A stretch of DNA of 64,000 nucleotides from JBKEBQ01 sp047973225 (lineage in GTDB: Bacteria > Bacillota_I > Bacilli_A > Erysipelotrichales > Erysipelotrichaceae): contig JBKEBQ010000003.1 in the NCBI GenBank assembly GCA_047973225.1, positions 4,204-68,203 on the forward strand. The letters are read 5' to 3'. Both the position numbers and the translations under genes were made by a program. The first letter of the stretch is position 1; the number at the start of each line of letters is the position of its first letter. The notes beneath the pieces are model-generated. The model was not told where the DNA came from. It made no database searches and was given only the letters and a program-made list of their open reading frames with translations. Positions 15,977 through 26,500 of this stretch are shown piece after piece.

Positions 15977-17298
15977 TTGTAACGAATCGATATATGCGTT
16001 GGATCTTTAATTTGAATATTCGCATTAAAGAAAACTTCGCATGCCTTTATTAAATAAGCACTATCTTTACTTCCCGCTGTTTCATATGCAGAATGCATCG
16101 CCAATTGTGCTAAACCTACATCAACACTGCTCATCGATACCTTTGTTGATGAAATATTTCCTAATGTACTGCCACCCAACATATCACTGCGATTTGAAAA
16201 ATGTTGCAAAGGAACATTTGCATGGGCACATATGTCTTCAAAAATCGCACAACTCTGGGCATCGGTTGTATACTTTTGATTTGCGCTATGTTTAATCACA
16301 AGCCCTTTGTTCATCAGTGCATAATTTTCTTTATCTGTTTTTTCAGGATGGTTTGGGTGTAGTGCATGGGCATTATCACAAGATAACATAAAACTCTTAG
16401 CAATAGCCGCATAATATGCATCCTTTCCAAGATGTAAACTATGCGTAATGCGTTTTAATGTATCATACAAATACGTCGATCCTGCTCCTTGTTTGGTTGC
16501 AGAACCCACTTCTTCATTATCAAAGCAAGCAAACACGTTGATCGCATGGGGATTGTTGGCTTTCATAAAGCCTTGTAGTGTCGCAAAGCTACACTGTAAA
16601 TTATCCAAGCGTTGTGCAGAAATAAATTCATTCTTCACTCCCCATAGTGTTGGTTCATTGCGATTGTATAGTTGCATATCACTACTATAAATATCTTTTG
16701 CTTCAACATTTGCATACTGGGCAAGCAAGTGATAATAATCATTTGTCTTTGCTTCTCCTGCGCTAAAAAGCGGTAGCATATCGATTTGTGAATTAAGATT
16801 TATACCTTTATTCACTTCACGGTTCATATGAATTGCTACATTGGGAATCACCAATAGGTCTTTATTGATATTCACAAGCTTACTAACAATTTCACCTTTT
16901 TCTTTCACCACCACTCTTCCAGCTAACGAAAGCGGGCGATCAAACCAAGTGGCAGCAATCATACCACCATATGGCTCTGTATTCAGTTGTATATATCCAC
17001 CTATTCCTGTTAATTCTGCTTTTTCTTTTACACAAAATGTAGGTGAGTCAGAATGCGTTGCACTCACTTGAAAATGCACATCATCCAAAACATCGCCGAT
17101 TTGAAAGGCAAGGATGCTACTACCATTTCTCGTTGTAACGTATTTTCCGCCTTTTTCTAAGATCCAAGGGTTTCCTTCTAACAATTGTGTATACCCTTGC
17201 TCCAATAATTGTTGCAGCATATTTTCTACAGCATGAAAGGGGCTTACACTCTCTCTTAAAAAATTTAATAATTTTTCATTTGTTTTATCCATCATCAT
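15973..17298 (-). CDS. M18-family aminopeptidase (aspartyl aminopeptidase type)
   Basis: Cytoplasmic metallo-aminopeptidase that trims acidic or neutral N-terminal residues. 441 residues, normal for M18. Family motifs: VSATHSDSPTFCVK near residue 79 (metal-binding His/Asp), TEPYGGMIAATWFDRPLSLAGRV, FACFDNEEVGSATKQGAGS near residue 255 (catalytic and metal acidic residues), MLGGSTLGNI near the C-terminus. Three consecutive ATG codons follow AAAGGACGG, so the exact start is uncertain by 3-6 bases. Lies downstream of an amino-acid permease; peptide turnover and amino-acid uptake may be linked. Confidence 0.93.
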   Translation of the reverse strand: MMMDKTNEKLLNFLRESVSPFHAVENMLQQLLEQGYTQLLEGNPWILEKGGKYVTTRNGSSILAFQIGDVLDDVHFQVSATHSDSPTFCVKEKAELTGIGGYIQLNTEPYGGMIAATWFDRPLSLAGRVVVKEKGEIVSKLVNINKDLLVIPNVAIHMNREVNKGINLNSQIDMLPLFSAGEAKTNDYYHLLAQYANVEAKDIYSSDMQLYNRNEPTLWGVKNEFISAQRLDNLQCSFATLQGFMKANNPHAINVFACFDNEEVGSATKQGAGSTYLYDTLKRITHSLHLGKDAYYAAIAKSFMLSCDNAHALHPNHPEKTDKENYALMNKGLVIKHSANQKYTTDAQSCAIFEDICAHANVPLQHFSNRSDMLGGSTLGNISSTKVSMSSVDVGLAQLAMHSAYETAGSKDSAYLIKACEVFFNANIQIKDPTHISIRYK

Positions 17299-17344
17299 CC
17301 GTCCTTTTCCTATATTTTATTCTTATTCTTTAGAAAAAAGCAAG

Positions 17345-18748
17345 TTATGTACGTTCTCTTTTCGCCAATACTGGAAGCAACAATCCCAATGCAACCAAAA
17401 TAAATGGTGTTGCGATATTCATAATGATACGTGCTGTTTCATCTGCATTGAACATCCCACCAATACAAGCAACGCTTGTAAATAGGAAACACCATGCACC
17501 AATAATATATCCTAGTACTCTAGATTTTGTAAGTTTATATTCAGAAACAAATTTATCTCCTGATTTTTTAAGCGCAATGTATGCCACAAATACCCATAAA
17601 TAACGAAGTGGCATAGTTACGGCGTTTAATTTTATCAATTGGTTAAACATATCTACCGAATCCCCTGGCAATAATCCAGGCACAATAATCAAAACTGAGG
17701 TAATTACAACAACCATCCAAACACCGTTAATATATACACCATGCTTATTTTGTTTAAACAATTTTGAAGGAATATATTTCTTATCTGTTGCATCTAGTAG
17801 CATCCGCAGCGGTGAATCAATTGCTACAACCAATACCGACAATTGCCCAACGACATTACAAAGCGCATATACAATCATGAAGAAATTTCCAACCCCATAA
17901 TACACACCTAAACGCTGAAATGCATAATATGCTCCATTCATCATCAAGTCCTTTGGAATGTTGTTACTATCAAACATCATTCCCAAAGCAACGGTTCCTA
18001 AAATAGCAGTTGAAGCAACCATTACGGTTAAGAAAATCATTCCCTTTGGAAAGTCTACACCCGGTTTGTTCATCTTATTAACATAAGGCGAAATACGCTC
18101 ACAACCACCAACCGCAAATACTAGAATAGACAATGATGATAAAAACTTAATATCAAAAGAGGGCATAAATGTTTTTAAATCAAAATCAATTGTATTAAAA
18201 CTCTGCTCTGTTAGCGCAGGTGCAGCAATCATTAACACAATAAACAACAACGACATCACAAACATCGATGACCCTGCAATCGTTGCCATATTTTTTAGTG
18301 GATTGATTCCTTTTGTTGTTATAAATGTCACAACTAAAAAGATCCCTAAAGCGATAAGTTGCATAACAATGGGTGAAATTCCCGTCATTAAATCACCACT
18401 ACCCGTAATTGCCCAACTAAGTGCAATAAGAGCACCTTGTGGTTTTTGCGAAATATACGGCATATGAACAACCCAATATGTCCAACCTGCATAATACGCA
18501 ATTTTAGGGTTCATTGTTTCGTGAATCCATGAACTCACTCCACCCCCAAGATTTTTAAAAGCTGATCCCATTTCACCTACCATCAGTGCATATGGAACAA
18601 AGTATAATCCAAAGATTAACAGCCATGAAATAATGGCTTTTAATCCTCCGTATTCAGAAAAACCATTGATTACATTCCCGAATCCCCAAACCGAAGAGAA
18701 GGCCATAAATCCCAAATTATACCATTTTATTTTCCTTGATTTCTTCAT
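17345..18748 (-). CDS. APC-family amino acid permease (YjeM/GadC-like)
   Basis: Secondary transporter of amino acids in the cytoplasmic membrane. About 467 residues with roughly 12 hydrophobic segments, starting MKKSRKIKWYNLGFMAFSSV. The first segment has the APC-type FSSVWGFGNV and a later one the conserved LVFAVGGCERISPYV. The glutamate/GABA-antiporter branch is most similar in pattern, but the substrate cannot be read from sequence. The start at 18748 is chosen for its distance to AAGGAG. A TATAAT (18775-18780) lies just upstream as a possible -10. Confidence 0.85.
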   Translation of the reverse strand: MKKSRKIKWYNLGFMAFSSVWGFGNVINGFSEYGGLKAIISWLLIFGLYFVPYALMVGEMGSAFKNLGGGVSSWIHETMNPKIAYYAGWTYWVVHMPYISQKPQGALIALSWAITGSGDLMTGISPIVMQLIALGIFLVVTFITTKGINPLKNMATIAGSSMFVMSLLFIVLMIAAPALTEQSFNTIDFDLKTFMPSFDIKFLSSLSILVFAVGGCERISPYVNKMNKPGVDFPKGMIFLTVMVASTAILGTVALGMMFDSNNIPKDLMMNGAYYAFQRLGVYYGVGNFFMIVYALCNVVGQLSVLVVAIDSPLRMLLDATDKKYIPSKLFKQNKHGVYINGVWMVVVITSVLIIVPGLLPGDSVDMFNQLIKLNAVTMPLRYLWVFVAYIALKKSGDKFVSEYKLTKSRVLGYIIGAWCFLFTSVACIGGMFNADETARIIMNIATPFILVALGLLLPVLAKRERT

Positions 18749-18895
18749 TTTCATTCTCCTTAACTACCTGTGTTATTATACCAAATACAAACATAAAAAG
18801 GAATACTTAACCTTTTATATTCATTACTATCGCATCCATGCAATCAACATTTGCTTTTTTTATATTAAAATACCTTTTTATGTACTACATGCAAA

Positions 18896-18929
18896 TAGAA
18901 AAAGACCACCAGCATTAGCTAGCAGTCTT
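18896..18929 (-). terminator. Rho-independent terminator of the str operon
   Basis: A 12-bp stem including GU pairs (AAGACTGCTAGC / GCTGGTGGTCTT), loop TAAT, followed by TTTTTC on the minus strand. It begins 17 bases after the tuf stop. Confidence 0.85.
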
Positions 18930-18945
18930 ATATTGTTTCATGAAT

Positions 18946-20130
18946 TTATTTAATAATTTCTGTTACGTTTCCCGCACCTACTGTACGTCCACCTTCACGA
19001 ATTGAGAACTTTGTTCCTTGTTCGATTGCGATTGGCGCAATAAGTTCAACGTTCATTTCTACGTTATCACCAGGCATAACCATTTCTACACCATCAGGTA
19101 AAGTAATTACACCCGTAACATCTGTTGTACGGAAGTAAAATTGAGGACGGTAGTTAGAAACAAATGGTGTATGACGTCCACCTTCTTCTTTACTCAAAAC
19201 ATATACTTGTGCTTTGAATGTTGTGTGTGGTGTTACACTTCCAGGCTTACAAAGAATTTGTCCACGAACAATTTCATCACGGTTTACACCACGAAGCAAT
19301 GCTCCAATATTATCTCCAGCTTCAGCGTAGTCCAATAATTTACGGAACATTTCAATTCCTGTAACAACTGTCTTTTTCGTATCGTGAATACCAACGATTT
19401 CAACTTCTTCATTGATTTTTAATTGTCCACGTTCAACACGTCCTGTAGCAACTGTACCACGACCTGTAATTGTGAAAACATCTTCAACAGACATTAAGAA
19501 TGGTTTGTCATTTTCACGAACTGGGTCAGGGATGTATGCATCTACAGCATCCATCAATTCATCAATTTTTGGTACCCATTTTTCATCACCTTCAAGAGCT
19601 TTTAATGCTGATCCACGAATAACTGGAGCATTATCTCCATCAAAGTTATATTCACTTAATAATTCACGAACTTCCATTTCAACAAGGTCTATCAATTCTT
19701 CATCATCAACCATGTCACATTTGTTTAAGAATACAACAATTTTTTCAACACCAACTTGGTTAGCAAGAAGAATGTGTTCACGTGTTTGTGGCATTGGACC
19801 ATCTGTTGCAGCTACTACTAGAATAGAACCATCCATTTGCGCTGCCCCTGTAATCATGTTTTTTACGTAGTCAGCATGTCCAGGACAGTCAACGTGTGCA
19901 TAGTGACGTTTTTCTGTTTGATACTCAACATGCGCTGTGTTAATTGTAATTCCACGCTCTTTTTCTTCTGGTGCACCATCAATTTGGTCATAAGCACGTG
20001 CTTCTGCACCACCTTTGTTTGCTAATACATTCGTAATAGCAGCTGTTAATGTTGTTTTACCGTGGTCAACGTGACCAATTGTTCCAACGTTAACATGGGT
20101 TTTCGATCTATCGAACTTTTCTTTAGACAT
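18946..20130 (-). CDS. tuf: Elongation factor Tu
   Basis: GTPase that delivers aminoacyl-tRNA. 394 residues. The G1 motif GHVDHGKT (19-26), DCPGH, NKCD and the C-terminal domains 2-3 are complete. The region GITINTAHVEYQTEKRHYAH is the switch I/II area. Last gene of the str operon, with its own predicted promoter just upstream. Confidence 0.99.
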   Translation of the reverse strand: MSKEKFDRSKTHVNVGTIGHVDHGKTTLTAAITNVLANKGGAEARAYDQIDGAPEEKERGITINTAHVEYQTEKRHYAHVDCPGHADYVKNMITGAAQMDGSILVVAATDGPMPQTREHILLANQVGVEKIVVFLNKCDMVDDEELIDLVEMEVRELLSEYNFDGDNAPVIRGSALKALEGDEKWVPKIDELMDAVDAYIPDPVRENDKPFLMSVEDVFTITGRGTVATGRVERGQLKINEEVEIVGIHDTKKTVVTGIEMFRKLLDYAEAGDNIGALLRGVNRDEIVRGQILCKPGSVTPHTTFKAQVYVLSKEEGGRHTPFVSNYRPQFYFRTTDVTGVITLPDGVEMVMPGDNVEMNVELIAPIAIEQGTKFSIREGGRTVGAGNVTEIIK

Positions 20131-20170
20131 TTTATTTTCCTCCTAAATAGTTTTTGTCATTTCCTATATC

Positions 20171-20199
20171 ATTTTAATCTAAATAACTTATAAAATCAA
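20171..20199 (-). promoter_or_regulatory. Predicted internal promoter of tuf
   Basis: TTGATT (20194-20199) and TAAAAT (20171-20176) with a 17-bp spacer, in the 83-base gap between fusA and tuf. It would allow extra tuf expression. Confidence 0.55.
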
Positions 20200-20213
20200 T
20201 ACTTGATAATGAA

Positions 20214-22283
20214 TTATGCTGCGCGATCTTTAATAATTTTTTCGCTAATACTCTTTGGCACTTCTTGATAATGGGCAAACTTCATTGAATAATTTCCACG
20301 TCCTTGTGTAAAACCACGCAAATCCGTAACATATCCGAACATTTCTGAAAGTGGAATCATTGCTTTTACGCTAATGGCATTTCCTCTTTCTTCTTGCCCA
20401 TCAATCATTCCACGACGACTAGAAACATCTCCCATAACCGAACCTAAATATTCGTTTGGTGCGATTACATCAACTTCCATAATAGGTTCTAATATCACTG
20501 GATTACATTTTTTAGCAGCCGTTTTAAGCGCCATGCTTGCTGCAATTTTATATGCCATTTCACTGGAATCGACATCATGGTAAGACCCATCAAATAATGT
20601 TGCTTTTACATCTATTACTTCATATCCTGCAAGCATTCCGTTGTGAAGTGCAGATTCGGTTCCTTCACCAATAGCCTTAATATATTCTCTTGGTACAGAA
20701 CCACCCACTGTTTTGTCAACAAATTCAAATCCTTCACCAGGATTTGGTTCGAATTTGATCCAAACATGACCATATTGTCCACGACCACCAGATTGCTTAA
20801 TATATTTTCCTTCACAATCAGCAGTTCCTTTGATTGTTTCACGATATGCAACTTGTGGTGCACCGATATTCGCTTCTACTTTAAACTCACGCTTCATACG
20901 GTCAACAATTACATCAAGGTGAAGTTCTCCTACACCTGCAATGATCGTTTGACCAGTTTCCTCATCTGTATATGTTTTAAACGTTGGATCTTCTTCCGCA
21001 AGTTTTGATAATGCAAGACCCATTTTATCTTGATCACCTTTTGATTTTGGCTCTACCGCGACACGAATTACTGGTTCTGGGAAAATCATTGATTCCAAAA
21101 TAATTGGTGATTTTTCAGCACATAATGTATCTCCTGTAGTTGTATCTTTTAATCCCACTGCAGCGGCAATATCTCCAGCATATACTTCACTAATTTCCTT
21201 ACGTTCATTTGAATGCATCTGTAGAATTCTACCAAAACGTTCTTTTTTATTTTTTGTTGCATTTAAGACATAGGTTCCTGATTGTGCTGTACCTGAATAT
21301 ACACGGAAGTATGATAACTTACCAACAAATGGATCCGTCATAATCTTGAATGCTAACGCACTAAACGGTTCCGTATCACTTGCATGACGTTGTGCTTCTT
21401 CTCCATCAAGCGTTGTACCTTGAATTGATTTTACATCAAGTGGTGATGGCAAATATGCAACAACTGCATCCAACAACAACTGTACCCCTTTGTTTTTATA
21501 AGCAGTTCCACAAAGTACTGGGAAAAAGTCGCCCGTTAATACTGCTTTACGAATTCCTGCTTTGATTTCAGGAATAGAAGGTTCCTCACCTTCTAATACT
21601 TTCATCATCATTTCATCATCAAAATCAGCAACCGCTTCAACTAACATTTGACGTTTTGTTTTTGCCAAGTCCACTAAATCAGCAGGAATCTCAATCTCTT
21701 CAATATCGGTTCCTTTTTCATTTGGATAATGATACGCCTTCATTTCTACCAAATCAACAATACCATTGAAGTCTGATTCTGATCCAATTGGCAATTGAAT
21801 CGCCGCTGTTTTTGCGCCCAAACGATCAATAATGGTATCGATACTCATTTGAAAATCTGCACCTGTTGCATCCATTTTGTTACAGAATACAATACGAGGA
21901 ACCCCATACGTTGTTGCTTGACGCCAAACGGTTTCTGTTTGTGGCTCTACTCCCGCTTTCGAGTCCAACACCGTTACCGCCCCATCAAGCACACGAAGCG
22001 AACGTTCTACTTCAACAGTAAAATCCACATGCCCTGGTGTATCAATAATGTTGATACGGTTGTTTAACCAGTGTGCTGTTGTAGCCGCTGAAGTAATCGT
22101 AATTCCACGTTCTTTCTCTTGTTCCATCCAGTCCATTGTTGAAGCTCCATCATGTGTTTCTCCAATTTTATGGTTCACTCCCGTAAAGAATAAAATACGT
22201 TCCGTAGTTGTCGTCTTACCGGCATCAATATGTGCCATGATTCCAATATTACGAGTATTTTCTAGACTATATTCACGTCCCAT
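20214..22283 (-). CDS. fusA: Elongation factor G
   Basis: Translocase GTPase, 689 residues. The N-terminal G domain has AHIDAGKTT (about 17-25), DTPGHVDF and NKMD. Domains II-V follow, with VGELHLDVIVDRMKREF and the domain IV segment SGGRGQYGHVW. Starts 10 bases after rpsG. Confidence 0.99.
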   Translation of the reverse strand: MGREYSLENTRNIGIMAHIDAGKTTTTERILFFTGVNHKIGETHDGASTMDWMEQEKERGITITSAATTAHWLNNRINIIDTPGHVDFTVEVERSLRVLDGAVTVLDSKAGVEPQTETVWRQATTYGVPRIVFCNKMDATGADFQMSIDTIIDRLGAKTAAIQLPIGSESDFNGIVDLVEMKAYHYPNEKGTDIEEIEIPADLVDLAKTKRQMLVEAVADFDDEMMMKVLEGEEPSIPEIKAGIRKAVLTGDFFPVLCGTAYKNKGVQLLLDAVVAYLPSPLDVKSIQGTTLDGEEAQRHASDTEPFSALAFKIMTDPFVGKLSYFRVYSGTAQSGTYVLNATKNKKERFGRILQMHSNERKEISEVYAGDIAAAVGLKDTTTGDTLCAEKSPIILESMIFPEPVIRVAVEPKSKGDQDKMGLALSKLAEEDPTFKTYTDEETGQTIIAGVGELHLDVIVDRMKREFKVEANIGAPQVAYRETIKGTADCEGKYIKQSGGRGQYGHVWIKFEPNPGEGFEFVDKTVGGSVPREYIKAIGEGTESALHNGMLAGYEVIDVKATLFDGSYHDVDSSEMAYKIAASMALKTAAKKCNPVILEPIMEVDVIAPNEYLGSVMGDVSSRRGMIDGQEERGNAISVKAMIPLSEMFGYVTDLRGFTQGRGNYSMKFAHYQEVPKSISEKIIKDRAA

Positions 22284-22293
22284 ATCTTACCTC

Positions 22294-22764
22294 CTACCAA
22301 CGATAGTGAGCAAATGCTTTATTTGCCTCAGCCATTCTATGGATGTCTTCACGTTTCTTAACTGAAGCTCCATTTCCTTGTGCTGCATCCATAATTTCAG
22401 CAGCTAATCTTTGTTCCATTGTTTTTTCATTTCTTAAACGAGCATAGTTCACAACCCATCTAAGCCCTAATGTCAGTCTTCTCTCTTGAGAAACTTCCAC
22501 TGGCACTTGATAGTTTGATCCCCCCACTCTTCTTGCTTTTAGTTCCAACATTGGCATTACATTTTCCAATGCTTGTTCAAAAACTTCCATCGGTTTTTGT
22601 TGCGACTTTACTTCAATAATGTCAAACGCATTGTAAAGAATTGTTTGTGCAACCCCTCTTTTTCCATCAACCATGATTTTGTTAATCAAACGAGTAACTA
22701 ACTTTGAGTTGTAGATTGGGTCAACTAATACATCACGTTTTGCGACATGTCCTTTTCTAGGCAT
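22294..22764 (-). CDS. rpsG: 30S ribosomal protein S7
   Basis: Primary binder of the 16S rRNA 3' domain, 156 residues from MPRKGHVAKRDVL. Motifs LARLNEK-like ARLRNEKTMEQRLAAEI and FAHYRW end. The ATG at 22764 is preferred to an upstream TTG because AAAGGAG lies 9 bases away. Confidence 0.98.
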   Translation of the reverse strand: MPRKGHVAKRDVLVDPIYNSKLVTRLINKIMVDGKRGVAQTILYNAFDIIEVKSQQKPMEVFEQALENVMPMLELKARRVGGSNYQVPVEVSQERRLTLGLRWVVNYARLRNEKTMEQRLAAEIMDAAQGNGASVKKREDIHRMAEANKAFAHYRW

Positions 22765-22793
22765 ATTCAAATTCTCCTTTCATGATTGCATTA

Positions 22794-23213
22794 CTATTTT
22801 GCAGCTTTTGGCTTTTTTGCTCCATATAAAGATCTTGATTGATTACGTCCATTTACTCCCGCACAATCTAATGTTCCACGGATAATGTGGTAACGAACCC
22901 CTGGTAAATCCTTAACACGTCCTCCACGAATAAGAACAACACTATGTTCTTGAAGATTGTGTCCAATCCCAGGAATGTACGCATTGACTTCCATCCCATT
23001 ACTCAAACGCACACGAGCATATTTTCTAAGTGCAGAGTTTGGTTTCTTTGGTGTCATTGTTCCAACACGTGTACATACGCCACGTTTTTGCGGACTTGAA
23101 ATACCTGTAGGGCGACTTTTAAGTGAGTTGTATCCTCTATTTAAGGCTGGTGCCTTTGTCATCCATACTTTATCCGTACGACCTTTTCTTACTAATTGGT
23201 TAATTGTAGGCAT
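22794..23213 (-). CDS. rpsL: 30S ribosomal protein S12
   Basis: Decoding-centre protein, 139 residues starting MPTINQLVRKGR. Lysines of the two streptomycin-site motifs are wild type (TPKKPNSALRK and GGRVKDLPGVRYH). GAAAGGAG precedes the ATG at 23213; a longer frame upstream has no ribosome site. First gene of the str operon. The L7Ae-type gene that precedes rpsL in Bacillus is absent. Confidence 0.98.
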   Translation of the reverse strand: MPTINQLVRKGRTDKVWMTKAPALNRGYNSLKSRPTGISSPQKRGVCTRVGTMTPKKPNSALRKYARVRLSNGMEVNAYIPGIGHNLQEHSVVLIRGGRVKDLPGVRYHIIRGTLDCAGVNGRNQSRSLYGAKKPKAAK

Positions 23214-23304
23214 TGATTTCTCCTTTCGATTTATACACACATTTCCGGGTGTGTCATTTTACTGCTTAATAAAACGTTCCTTTCGGAACTTCATTAGCTT
23301 TTTT

Positions 23305-23333
23305 ATGATATAACAAGCTACCATTGATGTCAA
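23305..23333 (-). promoter_or_regulatory. Predicted sigma-A promoter of the str operon
   Basis: The -35 is consensus TTGACA (23328-23333) and the -10 TATCAT (23305-23310), 17-bp spacer, with an A-tract upstream. The leader contains a GTTCC-GAAA-GGAAC tetraloop hairpin and an ACACA/TGTGT hairpin. The leader words AATGAAGT and TGACACACC also occur in the S10 leader. Confidence 0.8.
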
Positions 23334-23368
23334 TGGTTTTTTATACAAATTTTGATGCCCTATCTTGT

Positions 23369-23460
23369 AAAATGAAGTTGGCATTATAAACGAACTCCTA
23401 TGAACTAATTTTCCCAAGATTAGGTATATAAAAAAGTTCACCAATAGTTTATCATTGTAA
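23369..23460 (-). repeat. Conserved upstream block, copy 2 (str operon)
   Basis: Counterpart of 12147-12240. The identical 18-base core is at 23418-23435. Relative to the -10 and -35 hexamers the block sits at the same distance as in the S10 promoter (68 and 40 bases). Confidence 0.7.
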
Positions 23461-23466
23461 TCGTCA

Positions 23467-23519
23467 AAAAGTAGACACATTGTAAAGAAAACAATCGTTT
23501 CTTTTTTTGCGTCTACTTT
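23467..23519 (-). terminator. Nested terminator hairpin after rpoC
   Basis: Outer arms AAAGTAGAC / GTCTACTTT enclose a second hairpin AAAGAAA / TTTCTTT. On the minus strand the outer stem ends in TTTTT. It lies about 30 bases after the rpoC stop and can separate rpoC from the str operon. Confidence 0.7.
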
Positions 23520-23549
23520 CCTTACACTACTTCAATGTATTTTTGTTTT

Positions 23550-26500
23550 TTACAATTCAATATCTTGAACACTCAATTCCTCTTCTTGAATAGCTTCGCT
23601 TACAACTTCTTCGCTTGGCAAGCTATCTTTGGGAATGAAGTTCATCAAACGATCTTCTTCTGTCTCTTCAATCGCATTTGCGCTTTCACGTTTTACACGC
23701 AATTCACTAGCTTTTTCGCTGATTTTAAAAGTTGTTTCGCGATCAACTCCACAACCCGTTCCTGCTGGAATCATTTTTCCAATAATAACATTTTCCTTCA
23801 AACCAACAAGATTATCTTTTTTACCTTTGATAGATGCATCGGTAAGAACCTTTGTTGTTTCCTGGAAAGATGCCGCACTTAAGAAAGAATCAGTTTCTAC
23901 AGAAGCTTTTGAAATTCCCAATAAAACCGGAGTAAATGTTGCTGGTTTTCCCCCAGACAACAACGCTTCACGGTTTAACTTCGTAATTTGTGTCAATGAT
24001 ATTTGCATACCTGCACTCAAGTTTTCCTCATTACCTTCAACAACTCTTACCTTACGCAACATTTGACGCACCATTACCTCAATATGCTTATCAGAAATAT
24101 CAATCCCTTGTGATGCATAAACTTTTTTAACTTCTTTTAAGATATAACGTTGTACTTCCCGTACACCTGCCACCTCTAATAATTCTTTTGGGGCAACTTG
24201 ACCTTCTGTAATTTTATCCCCAGCAGTCATTTCGCTTCCTTCTTTTAACCAAGAACGAATCATTTGGGTCGGCCCAATTTTATGAAGAATGCTCTCATTT
24301 TCATTGGTAATGGTTACTTCACTACCTGAAACACCTTCCAACACTTCAATTTTAGAGATAACACCACTAATTTTGGCTAGTACTGCTGCACCTTTTGGTG
24401 ACCTTGCTTCAAACAATTCCTCAACACGAGGCAATCCTTGTGTGATATCTCCTCCACCTGCTGTTGCAACACCTCCCGTATGGAAGGTACGCATCGTAAG
24501 TTGCGTTCCTGGTTCTCCAATAGATTGTGCCGCCATAATACCAACCGCTTCACCAACTTCAACTTCTTGTCCAGTTGCCATGTTCCGTCCATAACATGTT
24601 TGACAAACTCCTTGAATCGAGCGACATGTAAAGGCACTGCGAATAAACATTCCTTTTACTCCAGCATCAACAATGGCTTGTGCTTTATATTCATCCATAA
24701 ATTCATCCGCTTCGACAAGCACTGCTTGGGTTTTAGGATGCAATACGGTTTCAAAAGCATGGCGACCAACCAGACGATCATACAAAGATTCTACAAGTGA
24801 ATCTTGCTTGCGATCACGGATTTCTTCGACCCAATATCCTTGATCCGTTCCACAATCGTGCTCTTTAATTACAACATCTTGCGCAACATCTACTAAACGA
24901 CGTGTTAAATATCCAGACTCCGCCGTTTTTAAGGCTGTATCAGTAAGACCTTTACGCACCCCATGAGTTGAAATAAAGAATTCTGATACATTCAATCCTT
25001 CACGGAAACACGAATAAATAGGTACCTCAATCACCGATGGTTGATATCCTTTCGCTGATTTTGATTGTGATGGTTTCGCCATCAAACCACGCATTCCTGC
25101 TAATTGGGTAAAGTTTGAATCATTCCCACGAGCTCCTGATGTCGCCATCATATTGATTGGATTTTTACGTCCAAGCGCTTTTTTAAATTCTCCAAGAATG
25201 TCTTTTTTTACATCGTCCCAAAGTTTATTCAAATGACGTTCCCATTCTTGTGTTGTAAGTTTTCCTTTTTCTCTATATTCCATAAGCACGGATGCTTTTT
25301 TCTTACCTTCATCAACAAATTTCTTTTTGTTTGGTGCTACCTCAATATCAGCAAGTGATACCGTAATACCTGCCACTGTCGAATACCGGAATCCATTGTT
25401 TTTAATTTCATCCAAAATTTCTGAAGTTTCACTTGTTGAATAACGTTTGAAAACTTCACCAATAACAAGTCCTAAATCTTTTTTCTTCATCGCCTCAACA
25501 ATTGGCAATTTTGAAATAGCTTTTTTCATATCTGTTCCCATTTTAAAGAAAAACATATCTGGTGTTGCAACAAAGTTTTCTTCACTTACTTCTTCAATAT
25601 AAGGGAAATCTTTAGGGAAAATATTATTAAAAATAACTTTTCCAACTGTTGTACTTAAGTAAGAACGATTTTGTTCATCACTAAATCCTTCTTTTCCTAA
25701 GGAAGCAGCACGAATCGCAATTCTTGTATGCAAATGAACTTGCTTTGTTTCATATGCCATTAACACTTCATTAACATTACGATAGGCATGTCCTTCATTA
25801 TCACCATACGTCCGCCATAACTCTGCTTCTTGTGGACAGTTTAATGCTTCATAACGCTTTGCTTCTGCATAGAACTCTTCCTTTGTTTCTTCCATTGTTA
25901 AATAGAAATTTCCAAGTACCATGTCCTGTGATGGAGTAACAATCGGTTTTCCATCTTTTGGACCCAAGATATTATTGGAACCAAGCATCAATACATATGC
26001 TTCCGCTCTTGCTTCTTCACTCAAAGGAACATGGACAGCCATTTGGTCACCATCAAAGTCCGCATTGAATGCTGGACAAACCAGCGGATGCAAACGAATC
26101 GCACGACCCTCTACTAATTTTGGAAGGTATGCTTGAATTCCCAATCTATGTAATGTTGGTGCACGGTTTAGTAATACAGGATGTCCTTCAATAACATCTT
26201 CCACAATATCCCAAACACGTGGATCCAGCTTATCAATTAACTTCTCCGCTGTTTTATGATTATTGGCAATTTCACGATTCACAATCTCATTAATAACATA
26301 AGGTTTAAACAATTGAATTGCCATCTCACGTGGAATTCCACATTGATACATCTTCAAATCCGGACCAACCGCAATTACCGAACGTCCTGAAAAGTCAACA
26401 CGCTTTCCAAGAAGATTCTGGCGAAAACGCCCTTGCTTTCCCTTTAATGAGTGAGAAAGCGACTTTAATGCTCTTCCTCCTGCACCCGTAATCGGTTTAC

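Noticed and set aside
23259..23480. 73-codon minus-strand frame upstream of rpsL
   Set aside because: It crosses the promoter and the conserved upstream block; the similarity between the two copies is at DNA level and not restricted to one frame.
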